Positions 46,401-60,300 of a stretch of 64,000 nucleotides of DNA are shown one piece after another. The notes below the pieces were generated by a model. That model made no database searches, was not told where the DNA came from, and worked only from the letters and a program-made list of their open reading frames with translations. Numbering within the stretch: position 1 is the stretch's first letter; every line of letters begins with the position of its first letter. A program made the translations under genes and the position numbers. The stretch is from Carallia brachiata. Taxonomy: Eukaryota > Streptophyta > Magnoliopsida > Malpighiales > Rhizophoraceae. The stretch spans positions 5,085,801 through 5,149,800 of the forward strand of contig JADCRB010000066.1 in assembly GCA_021464245.1 (NCBI GenBank), written 5' to 3'.

Positions 46401-46866
46401 AGATGACAACAACAACAAAAGCAGACTCCGTGTCTCCAGGAGTATAAAAGTCGAGATGGCAACAGCAGCAAAAGCAGACACTTTTCTCGCAGAAGTAAAA
46501 AAGGCGAGACAGTAATAGCAAATTATACTCCTTGCCCACACAAGTATAAAAGGCGAGACAACAACAACAACAAAACTAAACTCCTTTCCTGCATGGCTAT
46601 GAAAGCCGGGATAGTAAGGACAACAAAAGCAGACTCCTTGCCCGCAAGAGTATAAAAGTCGAAAAGTACAACTACAAAAGTTTACTCCTTGTCCACATGA
46701 GTATAAAAGGCAAGACGATAACAATAGCAAAGCAGACTCCTAGCTTGCACGAGTATAAAGACGAGACACCAACAATAACAAAAGCAGATTCCTTGCCTGC
46801 AAGAGTATAAAATGCGAGACGGCAACAACAAAGCATAGTTTTTGTCTGCACAAGTATAAAAGGTGA

Positions 46867-48330
46867 TGTTGGTCCCTTCGGTGAAGCCTAGAGGGGGGTG
46901 AATAGGCTTCACAAATAAAAATCCTCAAATAAAACTTTGCAAATGAATATAAACAAAAGATTGAAAGTAATACAATACTGATTTTTACAAGGTTCACCAA
47001 ATGGTTATGTCCTTAGTCTTCTCAATAATCCCTTTCTTGGAGATTCTTGAGAGTTAAACTATAGGGGTGCCTTTAGGCGTACCAATCACCACCGTACAGT
47101 TTACTAGAAGACTTTGCAAACACCCTTGCATCCGCCTTCAAATCGGTTGTTGCACAAGTCCCACTTGCCAACGCCACATTCCCTTTTCTTTTAGGTTTTC
47201 CTTCTTGGAGTTCAACCCTAACTCCTTACAAGATGATCCTCACAAGTCCCACTTGAGAGCTCTCACCTATTCTCACAATGTATTACAATATAAATGAAAC
47301 TTACTGGCTTGAATGCTAGTTTTACAATGAAAGCACTTAGAGCAAAGAAAGCCTTTTTTCCTTGAGAGAGATTGTACAGTGCTTGAATATAATTTTCTTC
47401 ACATGTAAAACATCTTCAAGTGATGTTTAAGTAGCTGCAAGATAGGTTAACAACTTGTTAGAGCCGTTGCCATGGGTTGCATATGCATACTTTGTTGTTT
47501 TCCTCTTGACAGCTTTGCATTGATTCTCTTGTCTGACACCTTCTGGTACAACGGCTATAACTTGGTACAGACAGCTTGAAAAATTGTGATTCTTCTTTTG
47601 TTATTTAGTAGACTATCAGAGCTCTCTACCCACCAAATTTGACTATTTTTGAATGAGTTTAGCATAGTCAAATAAATGTTGGAATAGAGACGTTAAGGTT
47701 CCGTTAGACAGTCTACACACTTTTAGTAGAACGGTAATATCTTGCAGATGGCTTTGAATTTTGATGTGATTCTTTTTCCATTGATTAATAGATAGAACAG
47801 GGAATCTACACACAAAATTTCGCATTCAAATTTGTCGTGTGCTCTTCTAGACAGCCGTTTCAATTCACTCCATGTGCACTGAAGGTTCCCAACAGCTTGC
47901 ACCCTCTTGGTGTAAAATTCATAAGTTTTTCTCTAGGGCTCCAAAAATTGCATGACCAAGCTCATTTGGAAGTAGACTTATAGTCCTACAAAAATATATA
48001 TATATTTTAGGCCCAAAATATATCTCAAGTGAGTGAGTTTGGTACCTGGAATCTGCCCAAACAGATTTTCTCTTGTGCTGCCTTTCTAAGATAGTAGCTT
48101 AATAAGGCCCAATGTGATCTTTCTCTTCCATGCACGTGTAAGATGACATATGTATACCTCTTTGGACTTCTTGAACCTGAATTGTATACTTGAAGAATGT
48201 ACAAATGAAATTCACTTGTACTTATTTCATATTGGTTCATAGCTCATTATCAAAACTCTCATCATCAAAACATGAATTCACACTTAGTAACAATTTCTTA
48301 ATGTATGCAGGGGGTGTGCATTTTCCAACA
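46867..48330 (+). mobile_element. Probable solo LTR inserted in the satellite array
   Basis: The only non-satellite DNA between 22.6 and 64 kb: 1,464 bp with ends TGTTGG...CCAACA (6-bp perfect inverted termini of the TG...CA type). It is flanked by GGTGA at 46,862-46,866 and 48,331-48,335. Removing it and one GGTGA restores a normal monomer (GTATAAAAGGTGAGATGACAAC). The start contains CTAGAGGGGGGTGAATAGG, a sequence type found near LTR starts of several plant retroelement families. I see no internal direct repeat of LTR size, primer site or coding region, so a solo LTR left by LTR-LTR recombination fits best; a non-autonomous element is the alternative. It is much less decayed than the rDNA chromovirus, so it is probably younger. 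Confidence 0.82.
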
Positions 48331-51300
48331 GGTGAGATGACAACAATAAATCATGATGCTTGCCCACACAAGTATAAAAGCATATTCCTTACCCGCAGCA
48401 ATATAAAAGGCAGGACAACAACGAAAACAAAACTAGACTCCTTGCTCGCACGAGTATAAAAGGTAATATGGTAACAACAAAAGCATTCTCTTTATTCACA
48501 CGAGTATAAAAGGTGAGACGACAATAGCAAAGCATACTCCTTGCCTATACGAGTATAAAAGGCGAGTCAATAACAATAAAACAACTAGACTCCTTGCCCA
48601 CACGAGTACAAAAGATGAGATAGCAACAACAAAAGTAGACTCCTTGCCCACAAGGGTATAAAAGGTGAAAGGTACAACAATAAAAGTAAACTTCTTGCCC
48701 GCACGAGTATAGAAAGGTGAGGCGGTAACAATAGCTAAAGTAGACTCCTTGCCTGCAAGAGTAGAAAAGGCAACATTTACAGCAATAAAAGTACACTCCT
48801 TGCCGCCTGTGCATAAAAGGCGAGATGGCAATAACAACAAAACTACACTCCTTGCTCGCACGAACATGAAACGTGAGACAGCAACAACAACAAAAGTTAA
48901 CTCCTTGCAAGCAAGAGTATAAAAGGCAAAAAGTACAACAACAAAAGTACACTGCTTTCCTGCACGAGCATAAAAGGTGAGACGATAACAGCAGTAAATC
49001 TTACTCCTTGCCTGAATGAATTAAAAGGCTAAACGGTAACAACAACAAAGGTTGACTCCTTGCCTGAAAGAGTATAAAAGGCAGGACGATAGCAACAATG
49101 CATACTTCTTGCCTCTGCGACGGGACAAAAAAAACAACAAAAGTAGACTCTTTGCTCGCAAGAGTGTGAAAGGCGAAAAGCACAACAACAAAAGTAGACT
49201 CCTTGGCCACATAGGCATAAAAGGCGAGACGACAAAGACAGCAAAACCAGACTCCTTGCCCACATAAGTATAACAGGCGAGACAGCAGTAACAAAAAAAC
49301 TAGACTCCTTGCTTGCATTAATATAAAAGGTGAGACCACAGCAACAACAAAAGCATACTCCTTACCTGCACAAGTATAAAAGGCAAAACGGCAATAGCAA
49401 AGCATACTTCTTTCCTACACGAGCGTAAAAGGGAAGTCAGTAACAACAACAAAACTTGACTCCTCAACTGTACGAGTAAAAAGTCAAGACGGCAACAGCA
49501 AAGCATGCTCTTTGCACACACGAGAGTAAAAGGCAAGATGACGACAACAATAAAAGCAAACTCCTTACCTGCGTGGGTATAAAAGGCAAGACAATAACAA
49601 CAACAAGAGCAGACACCTTGCCTGCAACAATATAAAAGGCAAAATGTACAACAACAAAAGTATACTCATTGCCGTAGGACACGACAACGACAAATCAGGC
49701 TTCTCACCCACACGAGTATAAAAGGTGAGACAGCAAAAACAAAAAATGCAAACTCCTTGTCTGTACGAGTATAAAAGGCAAGATGGCAAGAACAGCAAAA
49801 GCATACTCTTAACTCGCAAGGCTAAAAAAGCCAAGAGGGCAATAGTAAAGCATACTCCATACTCGCATGCGTATAAAAGGCAGGATGAGAACAGCAAAGC
49901 ATGCTCCTTGCCCGCACAAGAATAGAAGGCAAGATGGTAACAACAACAAAATTAGACTCCTTGCTCGCAAGGGCATAAAAGGCAAGAAGGTAACAACAAC
50001 CAAAAAAGACTCTTCGCCCACAAGAGTATAAAAGGCAAAAAGTAGAACAACAAATTTATACTCTTTGTCCGCACGAGTAAAAAAGGTGAGACAGTAACAA
50101 CAATAAAGCAGCCTCTTAGGTTGGCGATTTTAAAAGGGTAGACGACAAAAACAACAAATGCAGACTCCTTGCCCGTAATAGTGTGAAAGGCAACAAGCAC
50201 AACAATAAAAGTATGCTTCTAGGCTGCTCGAGTATAAAAGGTGGGACGACGACAACAACAACAAAACCAGAGTCCTTGCCCGCACAAAGATAAAAGGAGA
50301 GACGACAACAACAGCAAAAGTAGACTCCTTACCTGCAAGAGTATAAAAGGCGAAAAGTACAACAATAAAAGTATACACTTTGCCCGCATGAGTATAAAAA
50401 GGGGAGATAGTAGCAGGAACAAAGCATACTCATAGTCTTCATGAGTATAAATGCGAGACGGCAACAACAACAAAAGCAGACTCCTTGCCCACAAGAGTAT
50501 AAAAGGTGAGACGGCAACAGAAACAAAAGCATACTCCTTGCCCGTATGAGTATAAAAAGTGAGATGGCAATAGCAAAGCACAGTCATTGCTTGGACGAGC
50601 ATAAAAGGGAAATCAACAGTAAGAACAAAATTAGACTCCTTGCCTGTACGAATAAAAAGGCGAGATGGCAACAGCAAAGCATACTCCTTACCCACATTGG
50701 AATAAAAGGGGATACGAAAAAAACAACAAAATCAGACTCTTTACCTACACAGGTATAAAAGGCGAGACAGTAAGAACAACAAGAGTAGACACCTTGCCCA
50801 CAAGAGTATGAAAGGCAACAAGCACAACCACAAAAGCATACTACTAGCCTGCCTGAGTATAAAAGGCGGGATGGCAACAACAACAAAACCTGAGTGCTTG
50901 CCCGTACAAAGATAAAAGGTGAGATGGCAACAACAGCAAAAGTAGATTCCTTCCTCGCAACAGTATAAAAGGTGAAAAGTACAACGACAAAAGTGCATTC
51001 CTTGCCTGCACGAGTATAAAAGGGGAGACGGTAGCAACAACAAAGCATAATCCTAGCCCGCACGAGTATAAAGGTGTGACAACAACAACAACAAAAGCAG
51101 ACTCCTTGCCCACAACAGTATAAAGGGTGAGACGGCAACAATAAAGTATACTCCTTGTCCGAACGAGTATAAAAAGCAAGACGGCAACAACAAAGCATGT
51201 TGTTGCTCGCATGAGTAAGAAAAGGCAAGATGACAGCAAAAACAAAAGCAAACTCTTTGTCAATACAAGTATAAAAGATGAGACGGCAACAAGAAAGTGT

Positions 51301-54300
51301 TTTGGTTGCCCGTACAATTATAAAAGGGAAATGACAACAACAACAACGCCAGACTCCTTGCCCGTACGAATATAAAATGCGAAACGACAATAGCAAAGCA
51401 TACTCATTCACCACAAGAGTATAAAAGGCGAGACAACAACACTAAAGCGTATTCCTTGCCCGCACGAACACAATGGCAAGATGACAACAACCAAGAATGC
51501 TGCCCGCCCACATGAGTTTAAAAGGCGAGATTGCAACAACAACAAAACCAGGCTCCTTGCTCGTACGAGCATAAAGCGCGAGATGACAACAACAACAAAA
51601 GTATGCTATTTGCTTGCACAAGCATAAAAGGCGAGATAGCAATAGCAAAGGATACTCCTTGCCCACATGAGTATTGAAAGTGAGACAGCAATAACAACAA
51701 AACCAAACTTTTTGCCTTCACAGGTATAAAATGCGAGACAGTAACAACAACAAAAGTATACTCCTTACCCGCATGAGTATAAAAGGAAAAATGGACGACA
51801 AGAAAGGTATACTCCTTGCCCGCACGAGCATAAAAGCCACGACGACAACAACAGCAAAGCAAACTCCTAGCCCGGATGAGTGTAAAAGGTAAAAAGGCCA
51901 AAACAACAAAAGCAGATTCCTTGCCTGCAAGAGTACAAAAGGCGACAAGCACAACAACAAAAGTATACTCTTTCCCCCCTGAGTATAGAAGTGGGATGAC
52001 AACAACAACAAAAATACACTCTTTGCCCGCATGAAGATAAAAGACGAGACGAAAACAACAACAAAAGTATACTACTTGCTCGCATGAGTATAAAAGGCAA
52101 GATGGTAACAATAGCAAAGCAAACTCCTGGCCTGTAAGAGTATAAAAGGCGAAAAGTACAACAACAAAAGTATACTCTTTCCTAGCACAAGTATAAAAGG
52201 CAAGACGACGACAACAACAACAAAACGAAACTCGTTGCCCATACGAGTATAAAGGGTGAGATGGCAACAACGATAAAAGAATGCTCCCAACCCACACGAG
52301 TATAAAAGGCGAGACAGCAACAGCAAAGCATGCTCCTGGCCCGCACGAGTATAAAGCATGCTCATTTCCCACAAGTGTATAAAAGGCGAGATGCCAATAG
52401 CAATGCATACTCCTTGCCTGCAAAAGTATAAAAGGCGAGACAACATCAACAAAGCATATTCCCTACCTGCATGAGTATAAAGGACGAGACGACAACAATA
52501 ACAAAACTAGACTCATTGTCTGTACGTGTATAAAACTTGTGACAACAACAACGAAAACATACTCCTTGCCCGCACAAGTATAAAAGGTGAGACAACAATC
52601 ACAAAGCATATTCCCTCCCTGCAAGAGTATTAAGGGTGAGATGGCAACAAGAAAGCATACTCCTTGCCCGAACGAGTATAGAAGGCGAGATGACAATAGC
52701 AAAACATGCTCCTTATCCACACGAGCATAAAAAACGAGATGACAACAGCAACAAAGCCGGACTCCTTGCCTGCAAAAGTATAAAAGGCAAGGCAGCAGCA
52801 AGAACAAAAGCATACTCTTTCCTCGCACGAGCATAAGAGGCTAGATGGTAATAACAAAGCATACTCCTAGCCCACATGAGTATTAAAGGCTAGACGAAAA
52901 CAACAACAAAACCAGACTCCTTGCCTGCACGAGCATAAAAGGCAAGATAGCAAGGACAACAAAAGCACACTCTTTGCTCACACAAGTATAAAAGGTGAGA
53001 TGACAACAGCAAAGCATACCCCTTGCCCGCACAAGTATAAAAGTCAAGACGTTTAAAATAATAAAACCAGACTCTTTGCCCTCAAATATACAAAGAATGA
53101 GATGGAAACAACAAAGCAAACTCCATGTCCGCACGGGTATCAAGGGCAAGATGACAGCAACAAAGCATGCTACTTGCCCACACAATTATAAAAGGCGAGA
53201 CAGCAACAACAACAAAACCAAAACCCTTGTCCGTATGAGACAGCAACAACAAAGGATAAAATTTGCCCGCAAAAGCATAAAAAGAAATATGGCAACAACA
53301 GAGCATATTCTTTACCTGCACTAGTATAAAAGGCGAGTATAAAAGCTGAGACAGCAACAGCAAAACTGAACTCCCTACCCGTACGAGTATATAAGGGAAC
53401 ACGGCAACAACAATGAAAGCAGACTCCTCGCCCTCACGAGTATAAAAGGTGAGACGACAACAATAACAAAAGCACACTCCTTACCCGCACGAGAAAAAAA
53501 GGCAAGACGGCAACAACAAAGCATACTCCTTACCCGTAGGAATAAAGGAGGCTAGATTGCAACAACAACAAAACCAGACTCCTTACCCATATGGGTATAT
53601 AAGGCAAGATATTATCAACAACAAAAGCACATCTTTGCTCGCCTGTGTTTAAAAGCAAAAAGGACAACAACAAACGTATACTCCTTACCCACACAAGTAT
53701 AAAAGCGAGACGACAACAATAGCAAAGCACACTCCTAGCCTGCATTAGCATAAAAGGTGAGATGGCAACAATAACCAAAGCTCACTGGTTGCCTGCACGA
53801 GTATAAAAGACGAGAAGGTAACAATAACAAAACTAAACTCTTTGCCTGCATGGGTATAAAAGGCGAGATAGTGACAACAACAAATGTAGACTCATTGCCT
53901 GCAAAAGTATAAAAGGCAAAAAGTATAACCACAAAAGTATTCTCCTTGCTTGCATTAGTATAAAAGGCGAGATGGTAACAACAACAAGGCAGACTCCTAG
54001 CCTGCACGAATATAAAAGGTAGGACGAGAGCAACAACAAAACCAGACTCCTTGCCCGCACAAAGATAAAAGGCAAAAAGCACAACAATAAAAGGATACTA
54101 CTTGCCCGCATGAGTATAAAAGGCAAGACGACAACAACAACAACACCAGACTCCTTGCCCGTACGAGTATAAAAGGCGAGATGGTAACAACAACAAAAGC
54201 ATACTCTCTGATCGAATGAGTATAAAAGGTTAGAAGGCAACAAAAAAGCATACTCCCAGCCCACATGAGTATAAAGCATTCTCCTTGCCCACAAGCATAT

Positions 54301-57300
54301 AAAGGGCGTGACACCAACAAAAAAGTACACTTTTTGCCCGCAAGAGTATAAAAGGCGAGGCGACGTTGCCCGTACGAGAATAAAAGGCGAGACGAAAATA
54401 GCAAAGTATACCCCTTCCTCACAAGAGTATAAAGGCCAAGACGACAACAACAAGCCATACTCGTTGGCTGCACGAGTGCAAAAGGCGAGCTGGCAGCAAC
54501 AAAGCATGCTCCATGCCGACACGGTTACATAAGGTGAGATGGCAGCAACAACAAAACCAAACTCCTTGCCCGCCCAATTATAAATGGTGAAATGACAACA
54601 ACAACAAAAGCATACCCCTTGCTTACACGAGTATAAAAGGCGAGACAACAATCCGAAAAAGTACTCCTTTCCCGCACAAGTAAAAAAGAGAGACAGCAAC
54701 AAAAACGCATGTTGTTTGCCAGCACAAGTATAAAGGCAAGGTGGCATTCCCCGTACGAGTATAAAAGGCTAGATGACAATAATAACAAAACCAAACTCTT
54801 TGCCCGCATGAGTGTAAAACGCGAGATGACAACAGCAAAAAAAAGCAGACTTCTTGCTCGTAAGAGTACAAACGGTGACGAGTACAACAACAAAAGTATA
54901 CTCCTCGCCCACCCGAGTCTAAAAAGTGAGACAAAAACTACAACAAATCCAGACTCGTTACTAGCATGATTGTGAAAGGTAAAAAGTACAACAACAAAAG
55001 TTTACTCCTTGCCCACACGAGTATAAAAGACAAGACAACATCAACTACAAAGCATATTCCTAGACCAGATGAGTATAAAAGGTGAGATGACAACAACAAT
55101 AAAAGCAGACTCCTTGCTTGCAAGAGTATGAAAGGCGACATGTACAACAACAAATGTATACCCCTCGCCTACACGAGTGTAAAAAGCAAGATGACAACAA
55201 CAACAAAACTAGACTCCTTACCCACACGAGTATAAAAGGCGCAACGACAACAACAGAAAAGTAGACTCCTAGCCTACACAAGTATAAAAGGGGAGATAAC
55301 AGCAGCAAAGCATACTCTTTACTCAATGCTCGCACGATTATAAAAGCAAGACGACAATAATAACAAAACCAAACTCCTCGCCCTTACGAGTATAAAAGGC
55401 GAGACAACAACAACAATAAAAGCATACTCCTTGCCCGCATGAGTATGAAAAGCAAGATGGCAACAACAACAAAAGCATACTCTCTGCTCGAACAAGTATA
55501 AAAGGCGAGAAGGCAACTGCAAAGCATACTTCTTGCCCACACGAGCATAAAGCATACTCCTTACCTGCAAGCGTATAAAGGGCATGGCGGCAATAGAAAA
55601 GTACACTCCTTGCCCACAAGAGTATAAAAGGTGAGGCAGCATTGCCAGTACGAGTATAAAAGGCGAGACAGAATCAGCAAAGCATACTCCTTCCCCACAA
55701 GAATATAAAGGCCAAGAGGGTAACAACAAGGCATACTCCCTGGCTGCACAAGTGCAAAAGGTCAGCTGGCAACAACAAAGCATACTCCATGTGCGCATGG
55801 CTATAAAAGACTAGATTGCAGCAACAACAAAACCAAACTCCTTGCCTGTTCGATTATAAAAGGCGAGACGGCAACAACAAAAAAAGCATACTCCTTGCCT
55901 GTACAAGTATAAAAGGTGAGATGACAATTGGAAAGTGTATTCCTTAGCCGAAGAAGTATAAAAGTCGAGACAGTAACAACAACGCATGTTGTTTTCTAGC
56001 ACAAGTATAAAAGCCAAGGTGTCAACAACAACAAAACCAGACTCTTGGCCCGTACGAGCATAAAAGGCGAGACGACATCAACAACAATAGTAAACTAGTT
56101 ACCCGTAATAGTATAAACGGCGAGACGGCAACAGCAAAGCATACTCTTTGGCAGCATGAGTATAAAATGCTAGACGACAAGAACAAAGCTTTATGCTTGG
56201 CCGCAAGAGTATAAAAGGCTGGACGTCAACAACAACAAAACCAAACTCCTTGCCCTCACGAGTATAAAAGGTGAGATAGTAACAATAACACAAGCACACG
56301 CCTTGCCCACCAGTGTATAAAAGGCAAAAAGTACAATAACAAAAGTATACTCCTTGCCCGCACGAATATAAAAGGCTTGATGGCAACAACAGCAAAGGAA
56401 AATCCTAGCCTGCACGAGTATAAAAGGTGAGATGGTAACAATAACAAAAGCAAACTCCTTGCCCACATGAGTGTAAAAGACGAGACGAAAATGACAACAA
56501 AACCTAACTCTTTGCCTGCATTGGTATAAAAGCGAGACAACAACAACAACAAAAGCAGGCTGCTTGCTCGCAACAGTATAAAAGGCAAAAAGCACGAAGG
56601 CAACATGATAACAACAACAAATCAGAATCCTAGTCCACACGAGTATAAAAGGCGGGATGACAACAACATTAAAATCATACTCCTTGCCTGCACAAAGATA
56701 AAAGGCAAGGTGACAACAACAGCCAAAGTAAACTCCTTGCCTGGAAGAGTATAAAAGGCAGAAAGTACAACAACAAAGGTAGACTACTTGCTCGCGTGAG
56801 TATAAAATGCGACGCAGTAACAACAGTAAAATAGACTCTTGGCCTGCGTGAATATAAAATGCGAGACGAAAACGACAACAAAAGTAGGCTCATTGCCCAC
56901 ATGAGTGACAAATGTGAGATGACGACAACAAAACATAGTCCATGCTCACACTAGTATAAGAGGCTAGTCGGCAGCAACAAGCATGTTGTTTGGTAGCACG
57001 AGTATGAAAGGGGAGGCGGCAACAACAATAAAACGAAACTCCTTGCTCGTACGAGTATAAAAGGCTTGACGGAAATAACAACAAAAGCATACTCCCTGCC
57101 TACACGAATATAAAAGGTGAGACGGCAACGACAAAGCATACTCCTTCCCCGCATGAGTGTAAAGCATACTCCTTGCTCGCAAGAGTATAAAGGGCGTGAC
57201 GGCCACCGAAAAGCACACTCCTTGTCCCCAACTGTATAAAAGGCGAGATAGCATTGCTTGTACGAGTATAAAAGGTGAGTCGGCAATAGCAAAGCATACA

Positions 57301-60300
57301 CCTTTCCCACAAGAGTGTAAAGGCCAACACAACAACAACAAGGCATACTCCCTACCCATGCAAGTGCAAAAGGTGAGATGGCAACAACAAATCTTGTTTC
57401 TTGCCTGCACGAGTATAAAAGGTGCGACGAACACAACAAAGCATGCTGCTTGTCTGCACGAGTATAAAAGCCTAGATGGCAACAACAGCAAAGTCAGACT
57501 CCTTGCCCATAACAGTATAAAAAGCAACAAGTACAACAACAAAAATTATAGTCCTCACCCGCAAAAGTATAAAAGACGAGACAGCAACAGCAAAGCATGC
57601 TCCCTACCCACAGGAGTATAAAAGCGAGTCGGCAACAACAATAAAACCAGACTACTTGCCCCTACGAGTATAAAAAGCAAGACGACAACGACAACAAAAA
57701 CATACTCCTTGGCTACACGAGTATTAAAGGCAAGACAGCAACAACATAACATACTCCTTGCCCGCATGAGTATAAAAGGCCAAACGGCAACAACAAAGCA
57801 TGCTATTTGCCAGCACAAATATAAAAGATGCAACGACAACAATGACAAAGCCAGACTCCTTGCTCACAAGAGTGTAAAAGTCGACAAGTACAACAATAAA
57901 ACTGTAGTCCTCACCCACCTAATTATAAAAGGCGAGACGACAACAATAAAACTAGAGTCATTTCCCGCACGAGTATAAAACGCGAGACAGCGACAACAAC
58001 AAAAGTAGACTCCTTGCCCGCAAGAATATAAAAGGCAAAAGGTACAAAAGCAAAAGTATACTCCTTTCCCGCACGAGTATAAAAGACGAGATGGTAATAA
58101 CAACAAAACAAACTCCTAGCCCACACGAGTGTAAAAATTGAGAGGGCAACAACAAAAAATACTCCTAGGCCGCACGAGTATAAAAGGTGAGAAGACAATA
58201 ACAACAAAGTAGACTCCTAGCCTGCAAGAGTAGAAAAGGCGAGATGGCAACAACAACAAAAGTAGACTCCTTGCCCGCAAGAATACATAATGCGACAAGT
58301 ACAACAACATAAGTATATCCCCTGCCTGCTCGAGTGTAAAAGGCGAGATGCAACAACTACAAAATTAGACTCTTTGCCCGTATGAGTACAAATGGTGAGA
58401 CGTCCACAACAACAAAAGCACACTCCCTGCCTACACGAGAATAAATGGTGGGACGGCAACAACAAAGCTTACTCCTTACACGCACGTTTATAAAATACTA
58501 GACAGTAATAATAACAAAACCATACTCCTTACCTGCATGAGGATAATAGTCGAGATAGCAACAACAACAAAAGTAGACTCCTTGCTTGCAAGAGTACAAA
58601 AGGTAAAAAGTACAACAACAAAAGTATACTCCTTGCCTGCACGAATCTGAAAGGCGGGATGGCAACAATAGCAAAGTAGACTTTCAGCTCGCATGACTAT
58701 AAAAGGTGGGATGGCAACAACAACAAAAGTAGACTATTTGCTCGTAAGAGCATAAAAGGCAACAAGTACGGCAACAAAAGTATACTCCTCGCCTGCTCGA
58801 GTATAAAAGGCGAGACGACAATATCAACAAAACCAGGCTCTTTGCTCGCACAAGTATAAAACGGGAGACGTCAACAACAACAAAAGTAGACTTCTTGCTC
58901 GCGGGAGTACAAAATGCGACTAGTACAACAACAAAAGCATACTACTCACCCACCAGAGCCTAAAAAGCGAGACAGCAACAACAACAAATCCACACTCCTT
59001 GCCAACATGATTGCGAAAGGTAAAAAGTACAACAACAAAAGTATACGCCTTGCCCACACGAGTATAAAAGGCAAGATGACATCAACTGGAAAGCAGACTC
59101 CTAGACTGCATGAGTATAAAAGGTGAGATGGCAACAGCAACAAAAGTAGACTCCTTGCCCACAAGAGTATGAAAGGCGACAAGTACAGCAACAAAAGTAT
59201 GCTCCTCACCTGCACGAGTGTAAAAAGCGAGATAGCAACAGCGACAAAACAAGACTCCTTACCCGCACGAGTATAAAAGGTTCAACGACAATAACAGAAA
59301 AGCGGACTCCTGGCCCACACAAGTATAAAAGGGGAGATAATAGCAGCAAAGCATACTCTTTACTCATTGCCCGCACGATTATAAAAGCGAGACGGCAATA
59401 ATAACAAAACCAAACTCTTTACCCAGACCAGTGTAAAAGTGAGACAGCAACAACAACAACAACAAAAACAGACTCCTTGCCCTCAAAAGTATAAAAGGTA
59501 AAAAGCACAACAACAAAAGTATACTCTTTTCCTGCAAGAGTATAAAAGGCCAGAGGGCAACAATAGCAAAGTAGACTTTTAGATTACATGAGTATAAAAG
59601 GGGAGACGACAACAACAGCCAAAGCAGACTCCTTGCTCGCAAGAGTATAAAAGGCGACAAGTACAACAGCAAAGGCATGCTCCTTGCTCACTTGAGTGTA
59701 AAAGGCAAGATCACAACAACAACAAAACCAAACTCCTTGCTTGTATGAGCATCAAAGGGGAGTTAACAACAACAACAAAAGCAGACTTCTTGCCTGCAAA
59801 ATTATAAAAGGTGACAGGCACAGCGAAAAAATTATACTCCCTGCTCTCATGGGTATAAAAGGCGAGATAGCCACAACAACAACAATGAACTTCTTGCCCG
59901 CAAGAGTGTAAGTCGTGAGACGGCAACAACAGTGCATGCTCCTTGTCTGCACGAGTATAAAAGGTGAGACGGCAACAACCAAGCATGTTGTTTGCCCATA
60001 CGAGTGTAAAATGCGAGACGACAACAACAACAAAGGCAAACTCCTTGCCCTTACGAGTATAAAAGGCGAGACGACAACAACAATAAAAGCATACTCCCTG
60101 CCCACACGAGCATACAAGGCAAAGCGGCAAAAACAAAATATGTTGCATGCCCGAACGAGTATAAGAGATGAGACAACAATAGCACCAAAGCCAGACTCCT
60201 TACACCCATACAAGTATCAAAGGCAAGGCGACAATAAGAGCGAAAGTAAACTCCTTGCCAACAAGAGAACAAATGGCGACAAGTGCAACAATAAAACTAT

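Larger units (their letters stand above)
22589..46866 (+). repeat. Giant TATA-containing satellite array, block 1
   Basis: About 24.3 kb of uninterrupted tandem monomers. The monomer is CTCCTTGCCCGCACGAG, then TATAAAAGG, then CGAGACGG, then (CAA)2-4 with AAAGCATA or AAACCAGA leading into the next copy. Spacing between TATA cores is mostly 49-56 bp. Variants cluster at CpGs (GCCCGCACGAG/GCCTGCATGAG; GGCGAGACGG/GGCAAGATGG). A second monomer form, with AAAAGTACAACAACAAAAGTATACTCC-like tails, often follows a CAAGAG monomer. Some monomers are truncated (22,780; 34,700; 35,400). I find no unrelated gene or RNA in it. The long minus-strand frames are a property of the monomer, which lacks TTA, CTA and TCA. 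Confidence 0.95.

Noticed and set aside
46867..48330. DNA transposon with terminal inverted repeats
   Set aside because: The inverted termini are only TGTTGG/CCAACA, the ends are TG...CA and the target duplication is 5 bp, all typical of an LTR; no transposase or longer inverted repeat is seen.
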